A stretch of 64,000 bases of DNA. It comes from an uncultured bacterium (GTDB lineage: Bacteria > Bacillota_I > Bacilli_A > Acholeplasmatales > Anaeroplasmataceae). The position numbers and the translations under genes were made by a program. Shown here one piece after another: positions 1 to 8,337 of the stretch. Position 1 is the stretch's first letter, and each line of letters begins with the position of its first letter. Where the stretch lies: contig CASEZJ010000010.1 in assembly GCA_949292525.1 (NCBI GenBank), positions 29,431 to 93,430 on the forward strand, written 5' to 3'. Under the pieces are notes generated by a model. The model did no database searches, was not told the origin of the DNA, and saw only the letters and a program-made list of their open reading frames with translations.

Positions 1-2
1 AA

Positions 3-623
3 GATGAAATCGTATGTTTCACAGCACATTATGATTCAGTTCGCTTTTCAAAGGGTGCATATGATAATGCGACAGGTTCAGCTACAATTTTAGAATTATA
101 TAAATATTATTTAAATAACAAGCCAAAAAGAACATTGCGCTTTATTTGGTGTGGTGCTGAAGAAATGGGGCTTTTAGGTTCTAAAGCCTATATGGAAGAA
201 CACCAAAATGATCCAATTAGATTATGCATTAATGTCGATATGACAGCGGTAAATTTAGGTAAAGATATTTGTTGTGTCACTGGTGATACTAATATTGTTG
301 GTTATCTAGATTTATTAAGTAAAGAAGTAGGATTTAAATTAAAGGCACGTGATGGTGTTTATAGTTCTGACTCTACGCCTTTTGCTGATAAGGGGATTCC
401 GGCTTTAAGTTTTGCCCGTTTATCAAATGGTTTTGGTGCGAAAATCCATTCTAATAAGGATAATGGTTTATTTTTATCTAGTAAATATTTTTATGCGACT
501 TGTGATTTTATTAAGATTTTTGCTGATCGAATGGTTAATGCTGTCGTATTCCCAATCAATAAACATATGCCTGATAAAATGAAACAAGAAATCGATAATT
601 ATTATGGTCGTAATAAAAAATAA
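3..623 (+). CDS. M28-family zinc aminopeptidase, 3' part
   Basis: The reading frame is open from the left edge, so this is the C-terminal part of a longer gene whose start lies outside the window. The visible protein contains the M28 metallopeptidase signature in order: AHYDSV (Zn ligand His and catalytic Asp), GAYDNATGSA (bridging Asp), GAEEMGLLGS (catalytic Glu plus Zn-ligand Glu), NVDM (Zn-ligand Asp) and KIHSNKDN (final Zn-ligand His). The five-ligand co-catalytic dinuclear zinc site is therefore complete. Family members remove N-terminal residues from peptides; whether this one is secreted cannot be judged without the N-terminus. A TTG at 135 could be taken as a start but would remove the first metal motifs, so it is rejected. 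The gene is followed by a promoter for the next gene and no clear terminator. Confidence 0.88.
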   Translation, partial: DEIVCFTAHYDSVRFSKGAYDNATGSATILELYKYYLNNKPKRTLRFIWCGAEEMGLLGSKAYMEEHQNDPIRLCINVDMTAVNLGKDICCVTGDTNIVGYLDLLSKEVGFKLKARDGVYSSDSTPFADKGIPALSFARLSNGFGAKIHSNKDNGLFLSSKYFYATCDFIKIFADRMVNAVVFPINKHMPDKMKQEIDNYYGRNKK

Positions 624-634
624 AACGTTTTCTA
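622..634. promoter_or_regulatory. LacI/CcpA-type operator-like palindrome
   Basis: The sequence AAAACGTTTTCTA, read on the minus strand as TAGAAAACGTTTTA, has the central CG palindrome typical of LacI-family operators and cre sites. It lies about 10 bases upstream of the -35 of the flavodiiron gene. The same core occurs near 15894, 22676 and 29502. Confidence 0.4.
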
Positions 635-644
635 GGCATTAAAA

Positions 645-672
645 TTGAGTTTTATTTTTAATTTTGTATAAT
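645..672 (+). promoter_or_regulatory. sigma-A promoter for flavodiiron gene
   Basis: TTGAGT at 645-650 and TATAAT at 667-672 are separated by 16 bases. They lie just upstream of the GAGGTGG ribosome binding site of the gene starting at 699. Confidence 0.6.
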
Positions 673-698
673 AACGATGTTATGCGAGGTGGTAAATT

Positions 699-1904
699 AT
701 GCAACATTTAATTAAAGATGACATTTATTATGTTGGTGTATCTGATCATAAAATAAAATTATTTGAAAACTATATTCCAATCAATCATGGTGTTTCTTAT
801 AATTCATACTTAATAAAAGATGAAAAAACCTGTTTATTAGATACAGTAGATGAAGTTAAAGTAAATCAATATTTAAAAAAGCTAGCTAATACCTTAGATG
901 GTAGACATTTAGATTACTTAGTTATTCATCATATGGAGCCTGATCATTGTGCTTTAATAAAAGAAGTACTTGCTAACTATAAAGATGTTACAATTGTATC
1001 TAATCAACAAGTTTTTAAAATGATTAATCAATTTTTTGATTTAGATATTGAAAACAAGTTAATTGTTAAAGAAGGAGACATCTTAGATTTAGGTAAACAT
1101 AAGCTTAAATTTATTAGTGCTCCAATGGTTCATTGGCCAGAGGTTATGGTTAGTTATGACTCATATGCTAAAGTTTTATTTTCAGCTGATGCGTTCGGTT
1201 CATTTGGGGCCCTTAGTGGCAATTTGTTTTATGATGAAGTTAGAGATATTGATTATATCAGTGAAGCTAGACGTTATTATGCTAATATTGTTGGTAAATT
1301 TGGTAATAATGTAGTTAATTTATATAATAAGATTAAAGATTTAGATATAAATATGATTTTACCTTTACACTCATATTTATGGCGTAAAGATTTTGCTACT
1401 ATAATTAATAAATATTTAAAATGGGCAACTTATATGCCAGAAGATAAAGAAGTGGTTATTTTTTATGCATCTATGTATGGAAATACCGAAGAAGTTGTTA
1501 ATAATTTAGCGGAAATATTAGCAAATAAAGGATTAAAAAATATAAAGATTTATGATGTTAGTCAGATTGATGAAACATATTTAATAGCTGAAGTATTTAG
1601 AGCAAGTCATATTGTTTTAGCTAGCCCAACTTATAATTTAGGTATTTATCCTAAAATGGCTAATTTAATTCATGCATTTACGAGCATTGGTATCAAGAAT
1701 AGAACTTTTGCTTTAATAGAAAATTCAACATGGGCAGGTTGTTCTAATAAATTAATTAATGAAGAATTAGCTAAATTAAAGAATGTTACTATTCTAGAAG
1801 AAAAAGTAGCTATTAAATCAAGTTATAAAGATAGTGACTATCAAGCGTTAGAAAACTTAGCAGAACAAATCATTGAAGACATGAAAAAAGAGGATTTAAA
1901 GTAA
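699..1904 (+). CDS. FprA-type flavodiiron protein
   Basis: A-type flavoprotein of 401 residues, the usual length. The N-terminal half is a metallo-beta-lactamase fold carrying the diiron motif H78-x-E80-x-D82-H83 (HMEPDH), with further conserved segments MVHWPEVM, SADAFGSFG and PLHSYLWR. The C-terminal part, from about residue 250, is a flavodoxin domain that starts VVIFYASMYGNTEE, the FMN phosphate loop. Such proteins reduce O2 to water or NO to N2O in the cytoplasm of anaerobes, with electrons from rubredoxin or ferredoxin. The convergent ferredoxin gene next door is a plausible partner (inference). It has its own promoter and a LacI-type operator-like site upstream. GAGGTGG supports the ATG at 699. 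Confidence 0.93.
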   Translation: MQHLIKDDIYYVGVSDHKIKLFENYIPINHGVSYNSYLIKDEKTCLLDTVDEVKVNQYLKKLANTLDGRHLDYLVIHHMEPDHCALIKEVLANYKDVTIVSNQQVFKMINQFFDLDIENKLIVKEGDILDLGKHKLKFISAPMVHWPEVMVSYDSYAKVLFSADAFGSFGALSGNLFYDEVRDIDYISEARRYYANIVGKFGNNVVNLYNKIKDLDINMILPLHSYLWRKDFATIINKYLKWATYMPEDKEVVIFYASMYGNTEEVVNNLAEILANKGLKNIKIYDVSQIDETYLIAEVFRASHIVLASPTYNLGIYPKMANLIHAFTSIGIKNRTFALIENSTWAGCSNKLINEELAKLKNVTILEEKVAIKSSYKDSDYQALENLAEQIIEDMKKEDLK

Positions 1905-1916
1905 TCCTCTTTTTTT
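1884..1916. terminator. bidirectional terminator
   Basis: AAAAAAGAGGATT pairs with AATCCTCTTTTTTT around a 6-base loop. It overlaps the flavodiiron stop codon. The A-run becomes a T-tract on the minus strand, so it also serves the convergent ferredoxin gene. Confidence 0.85.
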
Positions 1917-1925
1917 AAAATATTA

Positions 1926-2162
1926 TTATTCTTCAGATATTGCACCTACTGGGCAAACTGGTTCGCAAGCGCCGCAATCTTGACATAAAGATGGGTCAAT
2001 TACAGAAACATCTTCTAAAGTAATTGCACCAAAAGCACATTGATCAACGCAAGCACCACAGCCGATACAAGTATCAGGATTTACTTTTCTTGGCATAATT
2101 ATACCTTGATCAACGCAAGCACCACAGCCGATACAAGTATCAGGATTTACTTTTCTTGGCAT
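1926..2162 (-). CDS. 2[4Fe-4S] ferredoxin with duplicated N-terminus
   Basis: Small bacterial-type ferredoxin, an electron carrier. The core of about 56 residues has two CxxCxxCxxxC(P) clusters: CIGCGACVDQC and CQDCGACEPVC followed by PVGAI. Here the frame is 78 residues because the first 22 codons are present twice. The extra copy ends CVDQG instead of CVDQC, so it has only three cysteines and cannot bind a normal cluster. The duplication is 66 bp, exact and in frame, and includes the spacer between ribosome binding site and start. Translation could begin at the outer ATG (2162, with AGGAGG) or at the internal ATG (2096, with only AAGG). The normal 56-residue protein would come from the internal start. 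The gene faces the flavodiiron gene and shares its terminator. Confidence 0.9.
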   Translation of the reverse strand: MPRKVNPDTCIGCGACVDQGIIMPRKVNPDTCIGCGACVDQCAFGAITLEDVSVIDPSLCQDCGACEPVCPVGAISEE

Positions 2163-2171
2163 AATTATACC
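2040..2171. repeat. 66-bp perfect tandem duplication
   Basis: Unit 1 is 2040-2105 and unit 2 is 2106-2171, identical base for base by eye. It covers the ferredoxin start codon, the first three cysteines and part of the upstream leader. Perfect identity suggests a very recent event or an assembly artefact. Confidence 0.93.
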
Positions 2172-2184
2172 TCCTTATGCCTAA

Positions 2185-2213
2185 ATTATAACAAAATATG
2201 CTATAATTGTCTA
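2185..2213 (-). promoter_or_regulatory. promoter for ferredoxin gene
   Basis: On the minus strand TAGACA (2208-2213) and TATAAT (2185-2190) are 17 bases apart, just upstream of AGGAGG. Confidence 0.7.
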
Positions 2214-2263
2214 TAAACCAAAATTAAGATTAGCTATTGCTAACTCCTTTATTTATAAATTAG

Positions 2264-2292
2264 TTGCAAAAAACAAAAAATAAGTGTAAAAT
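2264..2292 (+). promoter_or_regulatory. promoter for yneF-like gene
   Basis: TTGCAA (2264-2269) and TAAAAT (2287-2292) are 17 bases apart. Because the promoter occupies this stretch, an upstream in-frame start at 2264 is unlikely. Confidence 0.55.
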
Positions 2293-2314
2293 CTATACGA
2301 TAGGAGTTGAAAGT

Positions 2315-2533
2315 ATGATTCAATGGTGGATTGCCTTAGTAGTAGGTATCATTGCCTTATTAGTTGGCGCCGTAATAGGTTTTTTTGTAGCTCGTTATGT
2401 TTTCCAAAGATATCTTAAAAAACACCCACCTATTAATGAAAATATGGTTAGAGCTATGTTTAGTCAAATGGGAAGAACCCCATCAGAAAAACAAGTTAGA
2501 GCGGTTATGCGTTCAATGGAAGAAAATAAGTAA
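2315..2533 (+). CDS. YneF-family small membrane protein
   Basis: A 72-residue protein with one N-terminal membrane helix (IALVVGIIALLVGAVIGFFV) and a basic cytoplasmic tail carrying the family pattern PPINENMVRAMFSQMGRTPSEKQVR. That is the UPF0154/YneF family of Bacilli and Mollicutes; its function is unknown. The ATG at 2315 is chosen because TAGGAG lies at the right distance, and an upstream in-frame TTG-type start would fall inside the promoter. Length matches the family (about 70-75). It is transcribed alone and ends in a terminator shared with plsY. Confidence 0.88.
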   Translation: MIQWWIALVVGIIALLVGAVIGFFVARYVFQRYLKKHPPINENMVRAMFSQMGRTPSEKQVRAVMRSMEENK

Positions 2534-2536
2534 TAT

Positions 2537-2564
2537 AAAAAAAGACCGGGTGGTCTTTTTTATT
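2537..2564. terminator. bidirectional terminator
   Basis: AAAAAAGACC and GGTCTTTTTT pair around GGGT. U-runs exist on both strands. It lies between the convergent yneF and plsY genes. Confidence 0.85.
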
Positions 2565-3282
2565 TTATATGTTCTTCTAAAATTTTCTTTTCTTGCTTTG
2601 CTTTTTTAAAGTTATATTCGGTACCATTTAAAATTCGTTTATAATTTTTGATATGTTTTATAATTATCAAAATAGCCATAACAGAAATTAAGATACAAGT
2701 CATAAGTGAAGTTTTACCAACTAGAAAATAGAAGAAATTAACACTGCCATCTAAGCCTACGAAATGGAGAATCCAAGCACTAATTAAAACTGTTAGTGTA
2801 GCCGCTGTTGAAGCTAATGAAACATAACCAATAGTATATGTGACAATTAAGAATGCGATAAGACATAAGACTGCAGGTATAGGTGACAAGACTAATATAA
2901 CTCCTAATGAAGTAGCTACAGCTTTACCACCTTTAAAGTTTAAAAACACTGAAAAACAATGACCGATTATAGCGGCAATTCCGTAATATAGATATTCGAT
3001 TGGGCTTGACCAAATATTTAATGGAGCTAAAATGTTTCGTATTAATAAGATAACAAACATTCCTTTAAAAACATCAAAAAAGAAGATTATAAAGCCGATT
3101 TTTTTACCTAACACTCTAATCGCGTTAGTTGAACCTATATTTTTAGAACCAAATTGTCTAATATCAGTTTTACAAATTGTTTTACCTATTACTAATCCAA
3201 AGGGAATAGAACCTAATAAATAGGAAAAAATTAAAAATAAAATACTAATTGTAATATCATTAGCACTTATTACATTAAACAT
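2560..3282 (-). CDS. plsY: acyl-phosphate glycerol-3-phosphate acyltransferase PlsY
   Basis: Integral membrane enzyme that transfers an acyl group from acyl-phosphate to glycerol-3-phosphate, the first step of phospholipid synthesis in Gram-positives. Family motifs are present: LLGSIPFGLVIG near the N-terminus, GSKNIGSTNAIRVLG (substrate-binding motif 1), and GHCFSVFLNFKGGKAVATSLG (motif 2). At least five hydrophobic helices are visible. At 240 residues it is longer than the usual 200 or so because of a hydrophilic C-terminal tail rich in Lys. GGAGG precedes the ATG at good distance. It is divergent from parE, an arrangement also seen in other Firmicutes, where plsY and parE are often neighbours. 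Confidence 0.93.
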   Translation of the reverse strand: MFNVISANDITISILFLIFSYLLGSIPFGLVIGKTICKTDIRQFGSKNIGSTNAIRVLGKKIGFIIFFFDVFKGMFVILLIRNILAPLNIWSSPIEYLYYGIAAIIGHCFSVFLNFKGGKAVATSLGVILVLSPIPAVLCLIAFLIVTYTIGYVSLASTAATLTVLISAWILHFVGLDGSVNFFYFLVGKTSLMTCILISVMAILIIIKHIKNYKRILNGTEYNFKKAKQEKKILEEHIK

Positions 3283-3303
3283 AGTAATACCTCCGTTTTT
3301 TTA

Positions 3304-3332
3304 ATTATACAAAGCTTTTAATTAATTGTCAA
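3304..3332 (-). promoter_or_regulatory. consensus promoter for plsY
   Basis: On the minus strand TTGACA (3327-3332) and TATAAT (3304-3309) are both perfect and 17 bases apart. Confidence 0.85.
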
Positions 3333-3348
3333 AAAGTTATTTACTTTA

Positions 3349-3377
3349 TTGTTAGATTAAGTAATTTGTGGTATCAT
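3349..3377 (+). promoter_or_regulatory. promoter for parE-parC
   Basis: TTGTTA (3349-3354) and TATCAT (3372-3377) are 17 bases apart and start 16 bases beyond the plsY -35 in the opposite direction. The two promoters are back to back. Confidence 0.55.
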
Positions 3378-3395
3378 TAAAGAAGGTGATTATTT

Positions 3396-5309
3396 ATGCA
3401 AACAAAGTATTCTGATGATTCTATAACTATACTTGAAGGACTTGAAGCAGTTAGAAAAAGACCAGGTATGTACATTGGTTCAACTGATGATCGCGGCTTG
3501 CATCATTTAGTATGGGAAATAGTAGATAATTCAATAGATGAAGCCTTAGCTGGTTATGGTAAAGAAATAACAATTATCATCGGTAAAGATAATTCGATTA
3601 CCGTTATCGATAATGGACGTGGTGTTCCTTGTGGCAAGCATGCTAGTGGCAAGAATACGATGGAAGTTATTTATACAATTTTACATGCCGGTGGTAAATT
3701 TGGCATTGGTGGTGGGTATAAAACTTCTGGTGGTTTACATGGTGTTGGTGGTAGTGTTGTTAATGCATTATCGGAATATATGGAAGTTATATCTTATCGT
3801 GATGGTAAAATTCATAAGATTGTATTTGAAGATGGCGGTAAGGTAAAAAAACCGATGGAAATCATTGGTGATACTAAAAAAACGGGAACAACCGTTACAT
3901 TTAAACCTGATTCAACGATATTTTCAACTACTTTATTTGATTATGATAAGATTAAAGAACGAATTAGAGAAAATGCTTTTTTAATTAAAAATTTAAAAAT
4001 GAACATTATTGATAAGCGTTCTAATAAAGAAGAAAGTTTCTTATATGATCGTGGTATTAGTCAATATGTTGAGCTTCTTGATCAAAATAAAAAACCAATT
4101 CATAAAGTTTGGGATTTTTCAAACACCATTGATAAGATAAGCGTTGAAGTCGCTTTACAATTTGTAGATGCCTATGATGAAAAAATTATTTCTTTTGTTA
4201 ATAATGTCCACACTAAAGATGGTGGTACTCATGAATTGGGGTTTAAGATTGGTTTAACGAAAGCTTTTAATGAATATGCTCGTAAATATAATTTATTAAA
4301 AGATAAAGATCCTAATTTAGAGGGTGGTGATCTAAGATCAGGTTTAACCGCTATTGTTTCAGTTCGTATTGAAGAATCAATCCTTGAATTTGAAGGTCAA
4401 ACAAAAGGAAAATTAGGTACTCCAGAAGCTAAACCTATTTTAGAACAAGTAACTTATGATGGCATAACTAAATATTTAATTGATAATAAAGATATTGCGA
4501 CTAAAGTTATTGAAAAAGCGATCGTTGAATACAATGCTAGAATGGCGGCTAGAAAAGCTAGAACCGAGGCAAGACTTGGTAAAAAAGAAAAACAAGATGT
4601 TAATTTATCTGGTAAATTAACTCCACCAAGAGAAAAAGACAAAGAGATTAATGAGCTATTCCTAGTCGAAGGTGATTCAGCAGGTGGTAGTGCTATTAAA
4701 GGTCGAGATAGTCGTTTTCAAGCTGTCCTACCTTTAAGAGGTAAAATATTAAATATTGAAAAAACAGCTGAAGAAAATGCTTTAAAAAATCAAGAAATCG
4801 CAACTATGATCTATACTATTGGGGCTGATTATGGTAGTCATTTTGACTTAAAAAAATGTAATTATAAAAAAATTATAATCATGACCGATGCGGATGATGA
4901 TGGTGCGCACATTCAAGTTTTACTTTTAACATTTTTCTTTAGATATATGCGGCCATTAATTGAAGATGGTAGGGTTTATGTTGCTTTACCGCCATTATTT
5001 AAGATCGTTAAGCGTGGTAAAAAAGAAGAAACTATCTATGCTTGGACTAATGAAGAAAAAGAAGAAATTTTAAAAGATGCACCTTCAAATACGATTGTCC
5101 AACGCTACAAAGGTTTAGGTGAAATGAATGCTGATCAATTATGGGATACTACTATGAATCCCAAAACAAGAAACCTAATAAGGGTTAATATTGAAGATGT
5201 TTCTGATGCAGAAAAACAAATTGATACCTTAATGGGCGATGATGCAGCACGTAGAAGAATGTGGTTAGAAAGCAATGTATCTTTTACTTTAGAGGAAGAT
5301 GGTGATTAA
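3396..5309 (+). CDS. parE: DNA topoisomerase IV subunit B
   Basis: ATPase subunit of topoisomerase IV, which decatenates replicated chromosomes. The order is GHKL ATPase (EIVDNSIDEALAGYG, DNGRGVP, TSGGLHGVGGSVVNALS), transducer domain, then TOPRIM (LVEGDSAGGSA, IIMTDADDDGAHI) and a C-terminal QRYKGLGEMN block. ParE rather than GyrB is indicated by HIQVLLLTFFFRYM after the TOPRIM Asp cluster (GyrB normally has HIRTLLLT), by KLGTPEAKP, and by the ending DDAARRRMWLESNV. The length of 637 is typical. AAGGTG precedes ATG. parC follows after two bases. Confidence 0.93.
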   Translation: MQTKYSDDSITILEGLEAVRKRPGMYIGSTDDRGLHHLVWEIVDNSIDEALAGYGKEITIIIGKDNSITVIDNGRGVPCGKHASGKNTMEVIYTILHAGGKFGIGGGYKTSGGLHGVGGSVVNALSEYMEVISYRDGKIHKIVFEDGGKVKKPMEIIGDTKKTGTTVTFKPDSTIFSTTLFDYDKIKERIRENAFLIKNLKMNIIDKRSNKEESFLYDRGISQYVELLDQNKKPIHKVWDFSNTIDKISVEVALQFVDAYDEKIISFVNNVHTKDGGTHELGFKIGLTKAFNEYARKYNLLKDKDPNLEGGDLRSGLTAIVSVRIEESILEFEGQTKGKLGTPEAKPILEQVTYDGITKYLIDNKDIATKVIEKAIVEYNARMAARKARTEARLGKKEKQDVNLSGKLTPPREKDKEINELFLVEGDSAGGSAIKGRDSRFQAVLPLRGKILNIEKTAEENALKNQEIATMIYTIGADYGSHFDLKKCNYKKIIIMTDADDDGAHIQVLLLTFFFRYMRPLIEDGRVYVALPPLFKIVKRGKKEETIYAWTNEEKEEILKDAPSNTIVQRYKGLGEMNADQLWDTTMNPKTRNLIRVNIEDVSDAEKQIDTLMGDDAARRRMWLESNVSFTLEEDGD

Positions 5310-5311
5310 TT

Positions 5312-8086
5312 GTGGATTTAAAAACTAAATTAAATATATTCGCTAATGAACATTTTAAAGAAATGAATTTAGAATCTGCAATTGGTGATCGTTTTGGTAG
5401 ATATTCTAAATACATTATTCAAGAGAGAGCTATACCAGATATAAGAGACGGGTTAAAACCAGTTCAAAGAAGAATTTTATTCGCTATGAATCAATTAGGC
5501 ATTAATTCAACATCAACTTATAAAAAATCTGCCCGTATTTGCGGTGAAGTAATGGGTAAATTCCATCCTCATGGTGATTCATCTATCTACGAAGCTATGG
5601 TAAGAATGAGCCAAGATTGGAAAATGGGGGTAACTCTAATCGATATGCATGGTAATAATGGTTCTATTGATGGTTATGGCCCTGCTGCTATGCGTTATAC
5701 TGAAGCTAGGATGACTAAAAATTGTGACTACTTATTACAAGATATTGACAAAAATACCGTTCCTTTTATTCCAAATTTTGATGAAGAAGAAAAAGAACCA
5801 TTAGTCTTACCAGCAAGATTCCCTAATCTTTTAGTAAATGGTTCAAGTGGTATTTCAAGTGGTTATGCGACTAATATACCACCACATAATTTTAATGAAG
5901 TTATAAATGCGACAATTGCTTTAATTGATAATCCTAAATTGACTATCGATGAATTATTACAAATAATGCCAGGACCAGATTTCCCAACTGGTGGTGTTTG
6001 TGAGGACCTAGAAGGGATTAGAGAAGCCTTCATGTCTGGTAGTGGTAGAGTAATAGTTAGAGCTAAATATAATATTGAAAAGATTAATAAAGAACAAGAA
6101 AGATTAGTATTTTATGAAATACCATATGATACATATAAAAGATTAATAGTTGAAAGAATATCAATGCTTCAACAATCAGGTAAAGTACCTGATATTGCTG
6201 AAGTTAGAGATGAGTCTGACCGAGAAGGTTTAAGAATAGCTATTGATCTTAAAAAAGGTGCTAATAAGGAAGCTATCCTAAATTATTTGTTTAAAAATAC
6301 GGATTTACAAATTAATTATAAATATAATATGGTTTCAATTTGTAATCGTCGTCCGATGTGTTTAGGTGTTATACCTATTTTAAATGCTTATATTGATCAT
6401 CAAAAAGAAGTTGTTACTAATAGAACTAATTTTGATTTAACAAAAGCTCTTAAACGAGAACATATCGTTGATGGTTTAATTAAGATGGTTAGCATTGTCG
6501 ATGAAGTAATTAGTACGATTAGAGCAAGTAAAAATAGAGCTGATTCTAAACAAAATATTATGGATAAATTTGGCTTTACTGATTTACAAGCTGAAGCTAT
6601 TATTACAATGCAATTATATCGTTTATCTAATACAGATATTTTAGCACTAAGCGAAGAAAAAGAAGAATTAGCTACTAATATAGCACGTTACAATAAAATA
6701 TTAGGTAGTGAAAAAGAATTATTAAAAGTTATAAAAGAAGAATTAAGTGCTATTAATAAAACTATAATTCAAAATAGAAGAACAGAGATTAAAGAAGATG
6801 TTACTGATTTAACCGTTTCAGAGACAGATTTAATATCAAAAGAAGATGTGGTTGTAGTTGTAACTAAAGATAGATATATTAAAAGAGTTAGTCTTAAATC
6901 ATATAATTTATCAAAAAATAATTATGTTAAAGAAAATGATACTACTATCTATCTTGGTGAAACAAACACCTTAGATACATTATTAATGTTTACATCTTTA
7001 GGTAATTTTATTTATTTACCAATTTATAAAATACCAGAATGCAAGATGAAGGATACTGGTACATTCATTAATAACTTAGTACAAATAGACCCAAAAGAAA
7101 ATATTATATCAGTTTATCCAATTACTGATTTTAATGAGCCTAAAACAGTTTTACTTACTACATCATTAGGTAACATTAAACAAATAATGTTGAAAAACTT
7201 TATTTTAAATCGTTATTCTAAAGCTTGTCGGGCAATGAAAATTCAAAATGATGAATTATTAGTTTCAACTGATATTTGTGATAACTTATTAGAAATTATG
7301 GTAGTCACAAAAAATGGTGAAGGTCTAAGATTTAGAGCTACAGATATTGCCTTAAGAGATGGAACAAATGCTGGTGGTGTAAGAAGTGTTGCTTTAAAGC
7401 CAAAAGATGAAGTAATAAGTTCTTTTTATACAAATAAAGAAGATGATATATTATTATTAACATCTAAAGGTCAAATCAAACGTATGATGGTTAAAGATGT
7501 TCCTTTAACAAGACGTGGTAGAGTAGGTAACGCACTAGTTAAAAAAATTAAATCAAATCCAATTGTAATTGTTTCGGCTACTAAGATGACACCAAACCAA
7601 TATAAAGAAAATGTTAAATGTCATATCGTTTATCAAAATGGAGTAGATGATTTAGATGCTTTTTCATTTAAATATAACACAGGTGAAGCTGGTAAATCAT
7701 ATTTAAATGAAGCTTATTCTGGACCATTTAAAATCTATTTAGATGCACCTAGTAAAAAGGATGATTTTGTTTCAGCTGATTATTTAGCTGAAGATGATAT
7801 TAGTTTATTTGATAATGATATTGAAAATGAAAAGCCATTAAAAGCTAGTAAGCCTAGCTATAATATTTTAAATGATTTAGATAAAATATTAGAAGCTAAT
7901 AATCAAAGCGAAAAAAAAGAAAAAGATCTAATTGATGTAACAAGCATTAAAATCAAGAAAGAAAAAATACCTACTTTATTTGATAATATTGAAGATAATA
8001 GAGAAGAAAAAGTAACAGAAGATGACAAAACTATTACAACTGAAACAGCGTCAAGTGTAATAATTAGAAGAAAGAAGATTGAATAA
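5312..8086 (+). CDS. parC: DNA topoisomerase IV subunit A
   Basis: DNA-cutting subunit. The N-terminal breakage-reunion domain has IGDRFGRYSKYIIQERAIPD, the quinolone-determining stretch HPHGDSSIYEAM and the catalytic Tyr129 in AAMRYTEAR. At the positions equivalent to E. coli ParC S80 and E84 it has Ser90 and Glu94, the sensitive-type residues. The C-terminal pinwheel carries GyrA-like repeats (for example ITKDRYIKRV and LTSKGQIKRM). At 924 residues it is about 100 longer than common ParC. The surplus is a charged tail (roughly residues 820-924) rich in Asp, Glu and Lys with low complexity. The start is GTG, two bases after the parE stop, so the two are co-translated. Confidence 0.92.
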   Translation: MDLKTKLNIFANEHFKEMNLESAIGDRFGRYSKYIIQERAIPDIRDGLKPVQRRILFAMNQLGINSTSTYKKSARICGEVMGKFHPHGDSSIYEAMVRMSQDWKMGVTLIDMHGNNGSIDGYGPAAMRYTEARMTKNCDYLLQDIDKNTVPFIPNFDEEEKEPLVLPARFPNLLVNGSSGISSGYATNIPPHNFNEVINATIALIDNPKLTIDELLQIMPGPDFPTGGVCEDLEGIREAFMSGSGRVIVRAKYNIEKINKEQERLVFYEIPYDTYKRLIVERISMLQQSGKVPDIAEVRDESDREGLRIAIDLKKGANKEAILNYLFKNTDLQINYKYNMVSICNRRPMCLGVIPILNAYIDHQKEVVTNRTNFDLTKALKREHIVDGLIKMVSIVDEVISTIRASKNRADSKQNIMDKFGFTDLQAEAIITMQLYRLSNTDILALSEEKEELATNIARYNKILGSEKELLKVIKEELSAINKTIIQNRRTEIKEDVTDLTVSETDLISKEDVVVVVTKDRYIKRVSLKSYNLSKNNYVKENDTTIYLGETNTLDTLLMFTSLGNFIYLPIYKIPECKMKDTGTFINNLVQIDPKENIISVYPITDFNEPKTVLLTTSLGNIKQIMLKNFILNRYSKACRAMKIQNDELLVSTDICDNLLEIMVVTKNGEGLRFRATDIALRDGTNAGGVRSVALKPKDEVISSFYTNKEDDILLLTSKGQIKRMMVKDVPLTRRGRVGNALVKKIKSNPIVIVSATKMTPNQYKENVKCHIVYQNGVDDLDAFSFKYNTGEAGKSYLNEAYSGPFKIYLDAPSKKDDFVSADYLAEDDISLFDNDIENEKPLKASKPSYNILNDLDKILEANNQSEKKEKDLIDVTSIKIKKEKIPTLFDNIEDNREEKVTEDDKTITTETASSVIIRRKKIE

Positions 8087-8328
8087 TGAGTAAAAAGAAG
8101 CTATATATTCAAATGATATTATTGTTTTTAGTTTTAGTTGTTAGTATTTATGAAATTGTAGTTTTAAGTATTAATTTAAAAATTAATTTAGATAATAATA
8201 TATCTATTATTAGTTATTTAGTTGGTATAATCTTATTTAGTATTATAGGATTATTAACAATCGGGGTTATTTTGGGTATTATAATTAAGCGTAAATTGAA
8301 AGAGAAATATTATAGATTAAAAAAATAG
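8086..8328 (+). CDS. small two-helix membrane protein, unknown
   Basis: An 80-residue protein with two hydrophobic helices (about residues 7-27 and 42-66) and a basic C-terminal tail (IIKRKLKEKYYRLKK). The ATG shares its A with the parC stop codon (TAATG), so translation is coupled to parC. I do not recognise the family. The positive-inside pattern suggests both ends face the cytoplasm. Confidence 0.6.
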   Translation: MSKKKLYIQMILLFLVLVVSIYEIVVLSINLKINLDNNISIISYLVGIILFSIIGLLTIGVILGIIIKRKLKEKYYRLKK

Positions 8329-8337
8329 AGGTTAATT

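Noticed and set aside
2264..2314. 17-residue N-terminal extension of the YneF-like protein
   Set aside because: The upstream start falls in the promoter, and the family starts at the hydrophobic segment beginning at 2315.
3396..8086. gyrB-gyrA instead of parE-parC
   Set aside because: TOPRIM-flanking HIQVLLLTFFFRYM, the ARRRMWLESNV ending and the parC-type N-terminus fit topoisomerase IV, and the linkage to plsY agrees.
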